Assembly (NCBI GenBank): GCA_022712945.1
Contig: JAFLJP010000104.1
Coordinates: 1-64,000 of the forward strand
Direction: 5' to 3'
DNA: 64,000 nt
Source of the DNA: Gammaproteobacteria bacterium
Lineage (GTDB): Bacteria; Pseudomonadota; Gammaproteobacteria; RBG-16-57-12
The notes below the pieces were generated by a model. The model did no database searches. It was given only the letters and a program-made list of their open reading frames with translations, and had not been told where the DNA came from. This document shows, one piece after another, positions 10,002 to 19,554 of this stretch (position 1 is the stretch's first letter; each line of letters opens with the position of its first letter). The position numbers were made by a program, and so were the translations under genes.

Positions 10002-10781
10002 CTATCTTGCCACCGGGGTCTGCTGCTGCAAGATGATTGCTCTAACGGCGGCCAGATCCCGGGGGGTATCCACTCCATGGCCTGGATGCTCGTGGGCCTC
10101 CTCCACATAGATTTTTTCCCCATTCCACAATACCCGCAACTGCTCCAGTGATTCCATCTGTTCCAGACCAGAGACCGGCCATGTGACATAGCGACGCAGA
10201 AAACCACAGCGATAGCCGTACAGACCGATGTGGCGGTAGTGTTCTGACCCTTCGGGTAGCATTTCAGTGGTAGAAGAGAAGGCATCTCGATCCCAGGGGA
10301 TGACGGCGCGACTAAAATAGATCGCGTAGTTATTCATATCGCGCACCACCTTGACCAGGTGAGGGTCAAACAGCTCCCCGGCGGTGGTGATGCGTTCACA
10401 CAGTGTTGAGACGCTCGCTTGGGGGTGGTCAGCCAGCCCTTGTGCCACTTGTCGAATCAGTGATGGGGGAATCAGCGGTTCGTCACCTTGCAGATTCACC
10501 ACAATTTCATCATCAGCGAGTGCCTTTTTTTCAATCACTTCTGACAGGCGATCAGTACCTGAGGTGTGTTCTGTCGATGTCATACAGCACTCGCCACCAA
10601 AGCTGGCAACAACATCGACGATACGCTGATCATCGGTGGCGACTGTGACAGAGCTGGCTCCGGTCTCGATTGCCCGTTCGTAGACATGCTGAATCATCGG
10701 CTTTCCGGCAATATCGAGCAGCGGTTTCCCCGGTAGGCGGCTGGCAGAAAACCGGGCCGGTATCACCACATGAAAGGTCAC
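10002..10781 (-). CDS. kdsB: 3-deoxy-manno-octulosonate cytidylyltransferase
   Basis: Activates Kdo with CTP to CMP-Kdo for attachment to lipid A in the cytosol. The N-terminal nucleotide-binding motif VIPARFSASRLPGKPL and the later NLQGDEPL are family hallmarks, and the length (259 aa) is normal. The start is GTG, preceded by a strong gaggaggtataa Shine-Dalgarno that also contains the stop of the Trm112-like gene. Together with lpxK and msbA it forms an LPS module. Confidence 0.96.
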   Translation of the reverse strand: MTFHVVIPARFSASRLPGKPLLDIAGKPMIQHVYERAIETGASSVTVATDDQRIVDVVASFGGECCMTSTEHTSGTDRLSEVIEKKALADDEIVVNLQGDEPLIPPSLIRQVAQGLADHPQASVSTLCERITTAGELFDPHLVKVVRDMNNYAIYFSRAVIPWDRDAFSSTTEMLPEGSEHYRHIGLYGYRCGFLRRYVTWPVSGLEQMESLEQLRVLWNGEKIYVEEAHEHPGHGVDTPRDLAAVRAIILQQQTPVAR

Positions 10782-10961
10782 TTATACCTCCTCGTCAGCA
10801 GGCAGTTGGCGCGCCTCATCTTCCAGCATCACCGGAATATCATCCCGAATCGGGTAGGCGAGGCGGTCAACTTTACAGATCAGCTCTTCAGCATTTTTTT
10901 GATAAACCAAAGGCCCTTTACAGACGGGACAGGCCAGAATGTCCAATAAACGCTTATCCAT
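10782..10961 (-). CDS. Trm112/YcaR-like small zinc protein
   Basis: A 59-aa protein starting [18 protein letters not shown]. Its CPVC pair and the later LICK cysteine match the Trm112 (YcaR, UPF0434) family, usually found between lpxK and kdsB. The end [15 protein letters not shown] is the conserved signature. Its start overlaps the lpxK 3' end by 8 bp, and its stop is immediately followed by the kdsB GTG. The bacterial role is uncertain; Trm112 proteins elsewhere activate methyltransferases. Confidence 0.93.
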   Translation of the reverse strand: MDKRLLDILACPVCKGPLVYQKNAEELICKVDRLAYPIRDDIPVMLEDEARQLPADEEV

Positions 10962-11937
10962 TATTGATCCTCTTTAACAACAGATTAAGGCGATGCACAA
11001 AGACATCGTCCAACTCGGCACTCACCGGCAGAACCCAGTGGCGCTCATTGGCAAAGTGTTGACACTTCACCGCATCTTTCTCGGTCATAATTACCAACAG
11101 GTCATCGGGAAACTGAATGTCAGATGCCTCGAAGGGGTGGTGATCGGGCATGGGGTGTTCAATCACCTCCAGACCACTGGCACGCAGTTGATCAAAAAAA
11201 CGTTTGGGGTTGCCAATTCCCGCCACCCCATGCACACGACACCCCGCCAGTGCACGCAACGGCTGAGCAATACCCGGTTTATCAAGCCGTGTCAGCCGTG
11301 TTCCGTTAAGCCGCATGGAGAACTCCCCTCCTCCCGCCTGGCCATTGATCACCACTAGGTCAACGCTGTTTAAACGGCTAACCGGTTCTCGCAGGGGGCC
11401 AGCCGGTAGACAATACCCATTACCAAAACGTCGCACCCCATCCACCACCACGATTTCAAGGTCACGGTGCATGTCGTAGTGCTGTAGACCATCGTCTGAA
11501 ATAATAATATCGCAATCGGTATGCTTCAACAGTGCCCGTGCTGCATTGATCCGCTGTGGTGCCGCTGCCACGGGGCATTGACAACGACGAGCCAGTAGCA
11601 CCGTTTCATCCCCCACCATCTCTGGGTCACTGTCACTGCGTACTTGCTGCGGCCATTTTTTGGCTTTGCCGCCATAACCTCGGCTAATAATTGCCGGTTT
11701 GTAGCCCAAGGTGCGCAGGTGATCCACCATCCAGGCCACCAGCGGGGTTTTACCTGTGCCACCCACTGAGATATTGCCCACCACAATGATCGGTACCGAT
11801 ACCTGCTGGGGCTTGACCAGGCCGAACAGATAGATCCACCGTTTCAGCGTTGATAGCAGGAAAAACAGCCCGGAAAGAGGGAGTAGTATGTATTGCCACG
11901 GTGACTGACCATACCAGATGGTTTCAATTTTTTTCAT
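10954..11937 (-). CDS. lpxK: Tetraacyldisaccharide 4'-kinase
   Basis: Phosphorylates the 4' position of the lipid A disaccharide precursor at the inner face of the inner membrane. The length is 327 aa. There is an N-terminal hydrophobic anchor (residues 16-40), then the P-loop [12 protein letters not shown] at 54-65 and the SDDGLQH motif near residue 180. It lies downstream of msbA, separated by repeat F, so transcription may be interrupted or modulated there. Confidence 0.96.
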   Translation of the reverse strand: MKKIETIWYGQSPWQYILLPLSGLFFLLSTLKRWIYLFGLVKPQQVSVPIIVVGNISVGGTGKTPLVAWMVDHLRTLGYKPAIISRGYGGKAKKWPQQVRSDSDPEMVGDETVLLARRCQCPVAAAPQRINAARALLKHTDCDIIISDDGLQHYDMHRDLEIVVVDGVRRFGNGYCLPAGPLREPVSRLNSVDLVVINGQAGGGEFSMRLNGTRLTRLDKPGIAQPLRALAGCRVHGVAGIGNPKRFFDQLRASGLEVIEHPMPDHHPFEASDIQFPDDLLVIMTEKDAVKCQHFANERHWVLPVSAELDDVFVHRLNLLLKRINNG

Positions 11938-11951
11938 AACAGCTCAGTGGC

Positions 11952-12117
11952 TTAAGGAATCTCTGATTAAGTGGGGTTAGATTTAGGTTGAGCGGAAATT
12001 GTTCTCTTCTGTTTCGAAATGCGCAGTAATAGTTGTTCTATTGGTGCAATTTTCGGGACAGATGAGGGCAATTTCAGCCAGCATAAAATAATCATGACTT
12101 ATTTAGAGCTTCCTTAA
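11952..12117. repeat. Palindromic repeat family F (MITE-like)
   Basis: A 166-bp element with imperfect 21-bp terminal inverted repeats (11952-11972 and 12097-12117, 17 matches) starting TTAAGGAA. Internal complementary segments (core GAAATTG near 11997 and 12072; TAATAG near 12033) extend it into one long imperfect hairpin. It fills the whole msbA-lpxK gap and supplies the msbA stop codon. The termini resemble, from memory, those of IS5-group transposons, but no transposase is present. Confidence 0.7.
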
Positions 12118-13877
12118 CCATCTAAATCATGAAATTGCAGCTGGTGCAATTTGGCATAGTAGCCCCGCTGGGCCAGTAGCTCTTTATGGCTGCCACTCTC
12201 AACAATATGACCACCATCCATCACCACAATTCTGTCTGCCTGCTCAATGGTTGAGAGACGGTGGGCAATCACCAGTGTGGTTCGATTACTCATCAAGCGC
12301 TCCAGCGCACGCTGTACCAGCCGCTCTGACTCGGTATCCAGCGCTGAAGTCGCTTCATCCAAAATAAGAATAGGGGCATTTTTCAGCAGTGCACGGGCGA
12401 TGGCGATACGCTGACGCTGACCACCCGAGAGCAATACACCGTTTTCACCCACCATGGTATCCAGCCCCAGGGGAAGATCACGAATAAACTCCATGGCATT
12501 GGCCGCCTCTGCGGCTTGTTCAATCGCTTCACGACTGGAAGCACGCAGTGAACCGTAGGCGATGTTATTGGCAATGGTGTCATTGAACAGGGTGATCTGT
12601 TGGGTCACCAATGCGATGTTATCCCGCAAATTCTCCAAACCGTACTCTTCAATCGCATGGCCATCAATCAGCACATCACCCGATGAGGCGGGGTAAAAAC
12701 GGGGCAACAGACTGACGATGGTTGACTTGCCCGAACCAGAGCGACCCACAAAGGCGACCGTCTCTCCCGGCTTGGCCACAAAGGAGATATCTTTCAGCAC
12801 TTGTTTGTCATGGCCCTCATAGTGAAAGCCAACACAGCGATACTCTATACCCTGGGTTAAGGGTTCCACTTTCAGCGTCCCCTGATCCTGCTCGGCTGGT
12901 GCATCAACCACCTCAAAAACACTTTCACAAGCGGCAATACCAGCCTGGAGTGAGGCATTGATGCTGGTCAGCCGCTTGAGTGCGGGCATCATCAACATCA
13001 TCGCCGCCATCAGTGACATGAAGGTACCGACACTTACCTCCTCCATCATGTCACCGGAGGTGGCAATATAGATAACCGCCGCCAGGGCAAAGGAGGCGAT
13101 CAGCTGCACCAGTGGTGCATTCATCGCGTTGGCAACCGCCATTTTCATGTGTTGACGGCGGTTGTACTCCACATTTTCATAGAAACTTTGATACTCATGT
13201 TCGTGACCACCAAACACCTTGACCACCCGCTGCCCTTCCACGGATTCCTTGGCTGAATGCAACACATCACCCATGGAGTTTTGAATGTTGCGGCTAATCA
13301 CCCGAAAACGTTTGCTGATCACCGTCACCACCAGCGCAATAATCGGCCCGATCACTAAAAATACGGTGGCAAGCTGCCAGTTGAGGTAGAACATCCAGGC
13401 CAGCAAGCCGATAACCGTTAGGCTGTCCTTCACCAGTACCGTCAATACGCCGGTTGATGCGGAATAGATCTGCTCCACATGGTTAATCAACTTTACCGTC
13501 AAATGAGATGAAGTTTGGCTATCGAAATAACTGACCGGGAGGCGCAGGATATGGGAAAACAGCAACATTCGCAGATCACGAATAACATTGCGCCCCACCC
13601 AGGTCATGCAGTAACCGGAAATAAAACCGGCGATACCACGCAACAGAAAGACGCCGACCAGCAGGAAAGGCATCCACTTGATGATGTCGGGGTCTTTTTC
13701 AACAAAACTGCCATCCAGCAGCGGTTTCATCAGTGCCACAAAACCGACTTCAGTCGCGGCCATCACCATCATCGTCAGAATGGCTAACAGAAACCCTTTC
13801 CAGTAGGGTTTGACATAACCTAATAGACGACGGTAAACACGAATCGAGGAGTCTTTTTCATTCGAGCTATCTGTCAT
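12114..13877 (-). CDS. msbA: Lipid A/phospholipid ABC flippase MsbA
   Basis: A homodimeric ABC exporter that flips lipid A-core across the inner membrane. The 587 aa match the family. Residues 20-310 carry six transmembrane helices. The nucleotide-binding domain has Walker A GRSGSGKST (near 380), signature LSGGQRQR (near 480) and Walker B LILDEATSALD. It lies in the order exbB-exbD-msbA-lpxK found in many gammaproteobacteria. The 139-bp leader consists entirely of repeat B1, and no strong Shine-Dalgarno precedes the ATG. Confidence 0.96.
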   Translation of the reverse strand: MTDSSNEKDSSIRVYRRLLGYVKPYWKGFLLAILTMMVMAATEVGFVALMKPLLDGSFVEKDPDIIKWMPFLLVGVFLLRGIAGFISGYCMTWVGRNVIRDLRMLLFSHILRLPVSYFDSQTSSHLTVKLINHVEQIYSASTGVLTVLVKDSLTVIGLLAWMFYLNWQLATVFLVIGPIIALVVTVISKRFRVISRNIQNSMGDVLHSAKESVEGQRVVKVFGGHEHEYQSFYENVEYNRRQHMKMAVANAMNAPLVQLIASFALAAVIYIATSGDMMEEVSVGTFMSLMAAMMLMMPALKRLTSINASLQAGIAACESVFEVVDAPAEQDQGTLKVEPLTQGIEYRCVGFHYEGHDKQVLKDISFVAKPGETVAFVGRSGSGKSTIVSLLPRFYPASSGDVLIDGHAIEEYGLENLRDNIALVTQQITLFNDTIANNIAYGSLRASSREAIEQAAEAANAMEFIRDLPLGLDTMVGENGVLLSGGQRQRIAIARALLKNAPILILDEATSALDTESERLVQRALERLMSNRTTLVIAHRLSTIEQADRIVVMDGGHIVESGSHKELLAQRGYYAKLHQLQFHDLDG

Positions 13878-14021
13878 AGTAACTACTCAGCGTATTCATC
13901 TTTTGTCCCAACTCTTCATTATTTTTGTACTCAATCGGTCGCATATATTCAATTATGCTCCCTCTTTCCGTGCAAAAACGCCTCGATTTGAGGCAAAATA
14001 TAAACACGCTGAATAGCTACT
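13878..14021. repeat. Palindromic repeat family B, copy B1
   Basis: This fills the whole exbD-msbA gap. Its termini are imperfect inverted repeats containing TACTCAGCG on the left and CGCTGAATAG on the right. Its reverse complement matches 36171-36306, including the internal hairpin GCCTCGATTTGAGGC. It begins one base after the msbA start codon and supplies the TAG stop of exbD. Confidence 0.82.
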
Positions 14022-14436
14022 TATTTTCATCTTGAATGGTAGCAAAACCGAGCCGACCAAAACCGAGCTGACGACTGGCGTCCATTGCCATGATAACCGC
14101 CTGGTGAGGGGTCATTGCATCTGCCTTCACAATGATAAGGGGGTCTTTTTCATCACCCGCAACCTCTTTTATTGCACGTTTCAAGGTAGCCAACTGAGTA
14201 TTCACCAGCGGGCGACTATTAACAAAGAACTGCCCTTCGGCATTGATGGTGATGTCGATGCTGTCAGCCTTTAACACCCTGGGCTCTTCGGAGGCTGTCG
14301 GCAGGCGAATACTGATCTCTGACTGATCCTGAAAGGTGGTGGAGACCATGAAGAAGATCAGCAGCAAAAAAACCACATCAATCAGTGGAGTCAGATTAAC
14401 ATCAACCTCTTCACTTTTTTGCGGGCGAAAATTCAC
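14017..14436 (-). CDS. exbD: ExbD/TolR-type biopolymer transport protein
   Basis: A 139-aa inner-membrane protein with one N-terminal transmembrane helix (residues 18-40). It contains the conserved membrane aspartate in LIDVVFLLLIFFMV, which conducts protons, followed by a periplasmic domain. It works with ExbB to energise outer-membrane processes. The GTG start overlaps the exbB stop as GTGA. This exbBD pair, next to msbA and lpxK, has no adjacent tonB; its partner is unknown. The stop codon is formed by the edge of repeat B1. Confidence 0.94.
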   Translation of the reverse strand: MNFRPQKSEEVDVNLTPLIDVVFLLLIFFMVSTTFQDQSEISIRLPTASEEPRVLKADSIDITINAEGQFFVNSRPLVNTQLATLKRAIKEVAGDEKDPLIIVKADAMTPHQAVIMAMDASRQLGFGRLGFATIQDENK

Positions 14437-15053
14437 GACTTCGAAGCCTCGCGCTCGCCATGAATCACTTCAACCAGCTTGATTGACTCCTGTTCCATCT
14501 CAACCACCAGCGCATCGATCTTGCCACGGAAATAGCGGTAAAAAATCAGTGTTGGAATCGCCACCGACAGACCTGCTGCCGTGGTGATTAGCGCCTCTGA
14601 AATACCCCCAGCCAGTACATTGGGGTCACCCACCCCCTCTTGCAGAATCGCATTGAATACCTTGATCATGCCGATAACCGTCCCCAACAGACCGAGCAGC
14701 GGTGTAATGGATGCGATGGTACCGAGAGTTGTCAGGTAGCGCTCCAGCGAATGGGCCACGTGACGCCCAGTCTCTTCAATACTCTCTTTCATCACCTCGC
14801 GGCTGTGCTCCATATTCACCAAGCCTGCCGCCAGAACAGCGCCCAGTGCCGACGATTTACGCAGTGTAGTCACTTTTTCAGCCGTCAGCTGTTTGGACTT
14901 TTTCCAGCCCCAAATCTTCGCGACCAGATGTTCCGGAATAATACGACTCTTGCGCAGTGTCCATAAACGTTCGCCAATGAGCGACATCGCCAATACCGAG
15001 CACAGCATGATTGGCCACATCAACCAACCACCCGATTTGATAATTTCCAGCAC
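14433..15053 (-). CDS. exbB: MotA/TolQ/ExbB proton channel protein
   Basis: A three-helix inner-membrane proton channel subunit of 206 aa. The MotA/ExbB domain carries LTTLGTIASITPLLGLLGTV and the final helix GLSVAIPTLIFYRYF. I chose the GTG at 15053 (protein beginning LEIIKSGGWLMW, the usual family start), which has taggag upstream. The frame extends to 15122, but that would overlap comEC. It is coupled with exbD by a 4-base overlap. Confidence 0.93.
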   Translation of the reverse strand: MLEIIKSGGWLMWPIMLCSVLAMSLIGERLWTLRKSRIIPEHLVAKIWGWKKSKQLTAEKVTTLRKSSALGAVLAAGLVNMEHSREVMKESIEETGRHVAHSLERYLTTLGTIASITPLLGLLGTVIGMIKVFNAILQEGVGDPNVLAGGISEALITTAAGLSVAIPTLIFYRYFRGKIDALVVEMEQESIKLVEVIHGEREASKS

Positions 15054-15106
15054 GTAACACTCTCCTAACAGCGATAAGTTTAACCATTTGCAATCATTGC
15101 GATTTT

Positions 15107-17401
15107 TCAGCGGCGATGCCACAAGCGCCTCATGCGCACTCGAAACTCTTCTGGGGCAAGGATACCCTGTTGCGGCAAAATCTTAAACCGTATCGCACCA
15201 CTCTCGGCACTATTTAACTGTTTTATCTGCTGGTCGGCAAAGCGCTGCACCACCTCTGAATGGGGAAACCGATAGCGGTTACGGTAACCACTGGCATAAA
15301 TCACATATTGAGGTGCAACAGAGTTGATAAAATCAGCAGATGAAGAGCTGTTGCTGCCGTGGTGCCCTGCCACCAATATGTCGCTCGCCAACCCATCACC
15401 ATACTGTTTGACCAATAGCGACTCAACCGGCCGTTCAATATCACCGGGGATCAACACCGAGCCCCCTGCCGATTGAATCTGTAACAGACATGAACGGTTA
15501 TTATCTGCTCGCCATTTCAATGGGTCTTCAGGGTGAAGGAGTGAGAACTGAACCTCATCCCACTGCCATTGATAACCCGCCCGACAGGTTTGATGGCGCT
15601 CCCCCTTGAAACATTCAATATCAGGTGTTAATAATTGATCCACAGTAACGCCTCTCAACAGCGTATCGGCACCACCGGAGTGATCCCGGTCATCATGACT
15701 GATCACCAGCCGGTCAATACGAGATATTCCCCGTGAACGCAGGTAAGGCAGCAACACCATTTTGGCACTATCCATCCGCCCCCAAGCAAACCCGGTATCG
15801 TAAATCAAGGTGTGATTGGCCGTTTCAACCACCACAGATAACCCCTGCCCCACATCCAGCACCGTGACCCAAATCTCGCCAACATTGGGTCTTGGTGGCG
15901 AGATCAGCAAGATCGGTGCAATCCAGAGCAGGCCGACCCAACGCCCCGGCCAACCCCGGGGTGCTAACAGCAAAAGCACACCAATCAACGCACAAAACAG
16001 CGTCCATAACGGTGGTTGCTGCTGAATCCACTGTGCAGCGGGCCAGTTTGCAATCGCCCCTAATATCGGCCACAACCATTGAAAGAGTTGATCAACAACC
16101 AGAAGCAGCCAACCACTCAATACCATATAAAATGGCATCAACAGTGCGGCCAACAGTACCAACGGCACCACCAACAGGCCCACCACCGGCACGGCAATGA
16201 AATTGGCAATAAAGGTATAAACAGGGGCCTGTTGGAATGCAAACAGCAACAAGGGGGCCAAGCCGATGCCGATAATCCAATGCACCCGGGCAAAACGCCA
16301 GCCTAAACTACGGGTATGGGAGCGGCCACCCATGCTGTAAAGAATGATCGCAACCGCAGCAAAAGAGAGCCAGAAGCCCATTGAGAGGGTCGAAAAGGGG
16401 TCGATCAGCAGCACCAGCAACCACGCCAGCGCCAATACCGGCGCGGCTCTCATCTGCCGCTGTAGTAACACGCCACCCAGCGCCACCGTCAACATAATCA
16501 GCGCCCGCTGGGTTGGAATCGAAAAACCGGCCATTGCAGCATAAAACAGTGCCGCCATCAGCCCGGCCACCGCCCCCGCTTTTTTTGCAGGCAACAACAG
16601 ACAGAGGGTGGCCGAAAAACGCCACAACCTGCTGACGATCAAGATGACCATACCCGCCACCAACCCCACATGCAGCCCGGAAATCGCCATCAAATGGTTG
16701 GTGCCGGTTGCGGTGAGTACCTGCCACTGCGACTCGCTCATCTGCTGTCGAAGGCCAATTGAGAGCGCTTTTATCATGCCGGTAAATTCACTCTCAGGGA
16801 GTGCCCGGTCGATACCTTTACTCAAGCCGTGGCGATGGCGATCAACCCAATGCCCACTACTGCGGGTTAAACGTTGATTGGCACCCCGATCATTTTTTCC
16901 ATTGCGCACATACCCTTTGGCGCGTATCCGCTGATGAAACAGCCACCCTTCATAATCGAAGCCACCGGGGTTCATAAAGCCGTTGGGTTTTTTCAAACGC
17001 ACCTTAAGCTGCCAGCGCTCACCTATTTGTAATTCAGGCACCCGGCCATACCAATTAAGCTGAACCCGGCCCAATGGCCTGGCAATTTCTGAGTGTGGAT
17101 CAACCGAAAATAGAAAACGCACTCCACGTTCACGCTGTTCAGGGATCGAAACAATTTCACCACTGAGCAGCAGATCCTGCCCCTCATACTGCTCATCAAT
17201 GCCTTGTTGCAGTAACCACCAGCCGTGCCCCGCACACCACAACATGCCCAACATCACCCAAAGCGGCCATTGCAAGGCTCTACACCACTTTAGCGCCAAC
17301 AACATCACCGCAAATAACAACAACCAATGCCACGATGGAAGCTGAGAAAAGTGCTGTAAAATTAAAATACCTAAAGAAAAACAGGCAATCCGTGCCAACA
17401 T
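15107..17401 (-). CDS. comEC: DNA uptake channel ComEC/Rec2
   Basis: A polytopic inner-membrane protein that carries transforming single-stranded DNA into the cytoplasm. The 764 aa comprise an N-terminal DUF4131 region, the Competence domain with about ten helices (MAISGLHVGLVAG is the family hallmark) and a C-terminal metallo-beta-lactamase domain with HDDRDHSGG and HHGSN. All parts look intact, so natural competence is possible if the type IV pilus genes exist elsewhere. It is divergently arranged with the DUF2062 gene across 66 bp. Confidence 0.94.
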   Translation of the reverse strand: MLARIACFSLGILILQHFSQLPSWHWLLLFAVMLLALKWCRALQWPLWVMLGMLWCAGHGWWLLQQGIDEQYEGQDLLLSGEIVSIPEQRERGVRFLFSVDPHSEIARPLGRVQLNWYGRVPELQIGERWQLKVRLKKPNGFMNPGGFDYEGWLFHQRIRAKGYVRNGKNDRGANQRLTRSSGHWVDRHRHGLSKGIDRALPESEFTGMIKALSIGLRQQMSESQWQVLTATGTNHLMAISGLHVGLVAGMVILIVSRLWRFSATLCLLLPAKKAGAVAGLMAALFYAAMAGFSIPTQRALIMLTVALGGVLLQRQMRAAPVLALAWLLVLLIDPFSTLSMGFWLSFAAVAIILYSMGGRSHTRSLGWRFARVHWIIGIGLAPLLLFAFQQAPVYTFIANFIAVPVVGLLVVPLVLLAALLMPFYMVLSGWLLLVVDQLFQWLWPILGAIANWPAAQWIQQQPPLWTLFCALIGVLLLLAPRGWPGRWVGLLWIAPILLISPPRPNVGEIWVTVLDVGQGLSVVVETANHTLIYDTGFAWGRMDSAKMVLLPYLRSRGISRIDRLVISHDDRDHSGGADTLLRGVTVDQLLTPDIECFKGERHQTCRAGYQWQWDEVQFSLLHPEDPLKWRADNNRSCLLQIQSAGGSVLIPGDIERPVESLLVKQYGDGLASDILVAGHHGSNSSSSADFINSVAPQYVIYASGYRNRYRFPHSEVVQRFADQQIKQLNSAESGAIRFKILPQQGILAPEEFRVRMRRLWHRR

Positions 17402-17423
17402 GGTTTCGATCCATCAAAAAATA

Positions 17424-17450
17424 TGGATAATAGGCTAGCATTATTATCCA
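17424..17450. promoter_or_regulatory. Dyad in the comEC/DUF2062 divergent promoter region
   Basis: TGGATAAT at 17424-17431 is mirrored by ATTATCCA at 17443-17450 with an 11-bp spacer, in the 66 bp between two divergent starts. This is either a shared operator or a pair of divergent -10-like boxes. No known regulator is assigned. Confidence 0.4.
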
Positions 17451-17467
17451 CAAAAAACGTAAGCAGG

Positions 17468-17998
17468 ATGCCCCGGAAATTTATCAAACGGCTGTTACCC
17501 CATCATTCTGAAGTCAAGGAGCATAAGTACCTTAAGCACCTTGGCCAGCATCTACACGACCCTAACATCTGGCATTTAAACCGTCACTCAGTCTCCAAAG
17601 CGGTGGCGGTTGGTCTGTTCGTTATGTACATTCCGCTACCGTTGCAAATGCTGTTAGCAGCCGTTATCGCCATCTGGCTGCGGGTTAATCTACCAATTGC
17701 CGTAGCGGTTGTCTGGATAAGTAACCCGTTCACCATGCCGGCCATGTTTTACGCTGCCTATCGACTGGGTGCCTGGATTATGGGAATACCGCCACAAAAT
17801 CTTGAGTTTGAAATTTCATTCGAGTGGCTCGCCCAGAGCCTGAGCGGCGTGATGGAGCCCTTTTTTCTGGGCTGTTTTTTAACTGGGACGGTACTGGCTA
17901 TCCTGGGTTATTTTACCACCCAGCTGTTTTGGCGAATCATGGTTATGCGCAGTATCAACAAACGAAAAGAGCGCAACGCCAACACACCAAAAAATTAA
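17468..17998 (+). CDS. DUF2062 membrane protein
   Basis: A 176-aa protein with the typical DUF2062 start MPRKFIKRLLPHH. It has hydrophobic helices around residues 45-85 and 125-150 and the family motif NPFTMPAMFYAAYRLG. I chose the ATG at 17468 because it matches family N-termini; an upstream ATG at 17423 would add 15 atypical residues. The molecular function is unknown. It is often found next to comEC in gammaproteobacteria, as here, in divergent orientation. Confidence 0.85.
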   Translation: MPRKFIKRLLPHHSEVKEHKYLKHLGQHLHDPNIWHLNRHSVSKAVAVGLFVMYIPLPLQMLLAAVIAIWLRVNLPIAVAVVWISNPFTMPAMFYAAYRLGAWIMGIPPQNLEFEISFEWLAQSLSGVMEPFFLGCFLTGTVLAILGYFTTQLFWRIMVMRSINKRKERNANTPKN

Positions 17999-18064
17999 CT
18001 GACATTTACCAACAACCGACCATTCGAATCTCTCACCTCAAACAGCCGGTTTTAGGCAACTTTC

Positions 18065-18709
18065 TCACAACGCTTTACGCGCTTTATCCAATGCCAACTT
18101 AATCTCTGTTTTGCGCCCTTGATCGGCAAGTGGACGCTCTGCACGTGCGGGGGCCTGAATCGCCTTCTCCAGCACTTTAACCGCCTCAGCATACTCACCC
18201 TCTTCAATCAGGAAATCGCCGTAAAAATAGTTGGCATCCATCCCATCAGGGTTGATAGACAGCGCTTTTTGCAGGTACTCCAGTGCCTTATCATCATCAC
18301 CAAAGCCGATCGGCCATCCCGGCACTTGGTAGTAGAGGCTGCCTAACGAAGTGTAGATCGACCCCTGTAACGCCTCTGCATCTAACTGCTCTGCCTGTTC
18401 CAGAAGCATTTTAGCCTCTTTTACCAGACTCAGTGCACCCAGCCCCCCTTTTTCGCCAGCGTAGGTACTGAGAATAATTGCCCGCCAGATTAATATTTCA
18501 GCACTGTCGGGGTGCGCGTCAACCACTCGTTCTGATTCATCTGCCAGCGCTTTGAATGCCTCTTCACGCTGATCTTCAGAGGTCTGGTATTTGGCGACTG
18601 CCCACTGCTTTTGCAGGGCTTTGTACTCCCCTCCATCAGTAGCGGCAACCACTCCGTTGCTGAGTAACAATAGGCTCAGAATAAACAGGGTAAATCCAAC
18701 GATATGCAT
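18065..18709 (-). CDS. Exported tetratricopeptide-repeat protein
   Basis: A 214-aa protein with a signal peptide (residues 1-22, cleavage likely after VVA) and TPR-like helices. The clearest repeat is DKALEYLQKALSINPDGMDA. It is probably periplasmic. It is the last gene of the minus-strand run that starts with the thermostable-hemolysin gene, and it lies 20 bp after the SDR gene with a good aaaggag site. It is probably a scaffold for the products or enzymes of that cluster; no direct function can be given. Confidence 0.75.
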   Translation of the reverse strand: MHIVGFTLFILSLLLLSNGVVAATDGGEYKALQKQWAVAKYQTSEDQREEAFKALADESERVVDAHPDSAEILIWRAIILSTYAGEKGGLGALSLVKEAKMLLEQAEQLDAEALQGSIYTSLGSLYYQVPGWPIGFGDDDKALEYLQKALSINPDGMDANYFYGDFLIEEGEYAEAVKVLEKAIQAPARAERPLADQGRKTEIKLALDKARKAL

Positions 18710-18729
18710 GATTTTTTCTCCTTTAAATA

Positions 18730-19536
18730 TTACGAATGTTTGGCGGCAAAGCGCGCCATGATCTGATTTTGTTTATGCAGTGCCGCATCGACCAAAGTAG
18801 GAAACAGGCTGTTGATGCGTACAAACAGACTTTCGGGAAAACCGAGATAAACATTGGCTTTACCTTTGATAATCGCCTTCACAATCGCCTCGGCAACTTG
18901 CTCGGGCGGGTCCATCTGCATCTTGGTCGCCTTCGCCATCTGATAGACGGCATCGCTGTTTGCCCCGGTACGGGTGGCCCGGGGGGCGATATACTGCACC
19001 TCTACACCACTGCACTTAATTTCACGGCGCAGCGCTTCAGAAAACCCCCTCAGTGCAAACTTGCTGCTGGAGTAGGTGGTAAAATAGGCGAAACCGATAC
19101 TGCCGAAAACCGAGCCGATATTCACCACGTTCCCCGACTGCTGCTCTAACATGCCCGGCAGCAGTGCACGGGTTAACAACACCGGGGCAATCAGGTTGGT
19201 GCGGTAGATCTGCTCTACCATTGCTGGGTCCTGTTCACTAAATTCAGTAAAATCGACTACTCCAGCATTGTTAATCAATAGATCAATCCCGCCCATGGTG
19301 CGTTGCAGCTCACTCACCAGCTCTTCCCGTGATCCGCTGTCGGTCAGATCTGCCGCATAAATTAACGGTATTATCCCCACCTCCTCACTGATCTGTTGCT
19401 GTACTTTTTGCAACGCCGCCATGCGACGACCGACCAGCATCAATTTTGCGCCGCGTTTAGCCAACGCCAGCGCCAGACACGCGCCAATCCCACCACTGGC
19501 TCCGGTAACCAGCGTCTTGCAATGTTCAATACGCAT
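18730..19536 (-). CDS. Short-chain dehydrogenase/reductase
   Basis: A 268-aa classical SDR. The cofactor motif TGASGGIG is at residues 11-18, NNAG near 90, and the catalytic Ser/Tyr/Lys set ends in YSSSK near 155. An arginine-rich turn after the second strand (VGRR) suggests NADP(H). The C-terminal extension contains hydrophobic residues, as in membrane-associated lipid SDRs. An aggag site precedes the ATG. Its position between a diiron oxygenase-like gene and a TPR gene, downstream of an acyl-AMP ligase, suggests reduction or oxidation of a lipid intermediate. The substrate is unknown. Confidence 0.85.
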   Translation of the reverse strand: MRIEHCKTLVTGASGGIGACLALALAKRGAKLMLVGRRMAALQKVQQQISEEVGIIPLIYAADLTDSGSREELVSELQRTMGGIDLLINNAGVVDFTEFSEQDPAMVEQIYRTNLIAPVLLTRALLPGMLEQQSGNVVNIGSVFGSIGFAYFTTYSSSKFALRGFSEALRREIKCSGVEVQYIAPRATRTGANSDAVYQMAKATKMQMDPPEQVAEAIVKAIIKGKANVYLGFPESLFVRINSLFPTLVDAALHKQNQIMARFAAKHS

Positions 19537-19554
19537 GAGTTAACTCCTCTCTGT

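Noticed and set aside
16308..16727. 139-aa glycine-rich minus-strand ORF inside comEC
   Set aside because: Out-of-frame shadow of the ComEC membrane domain with atypical composition.
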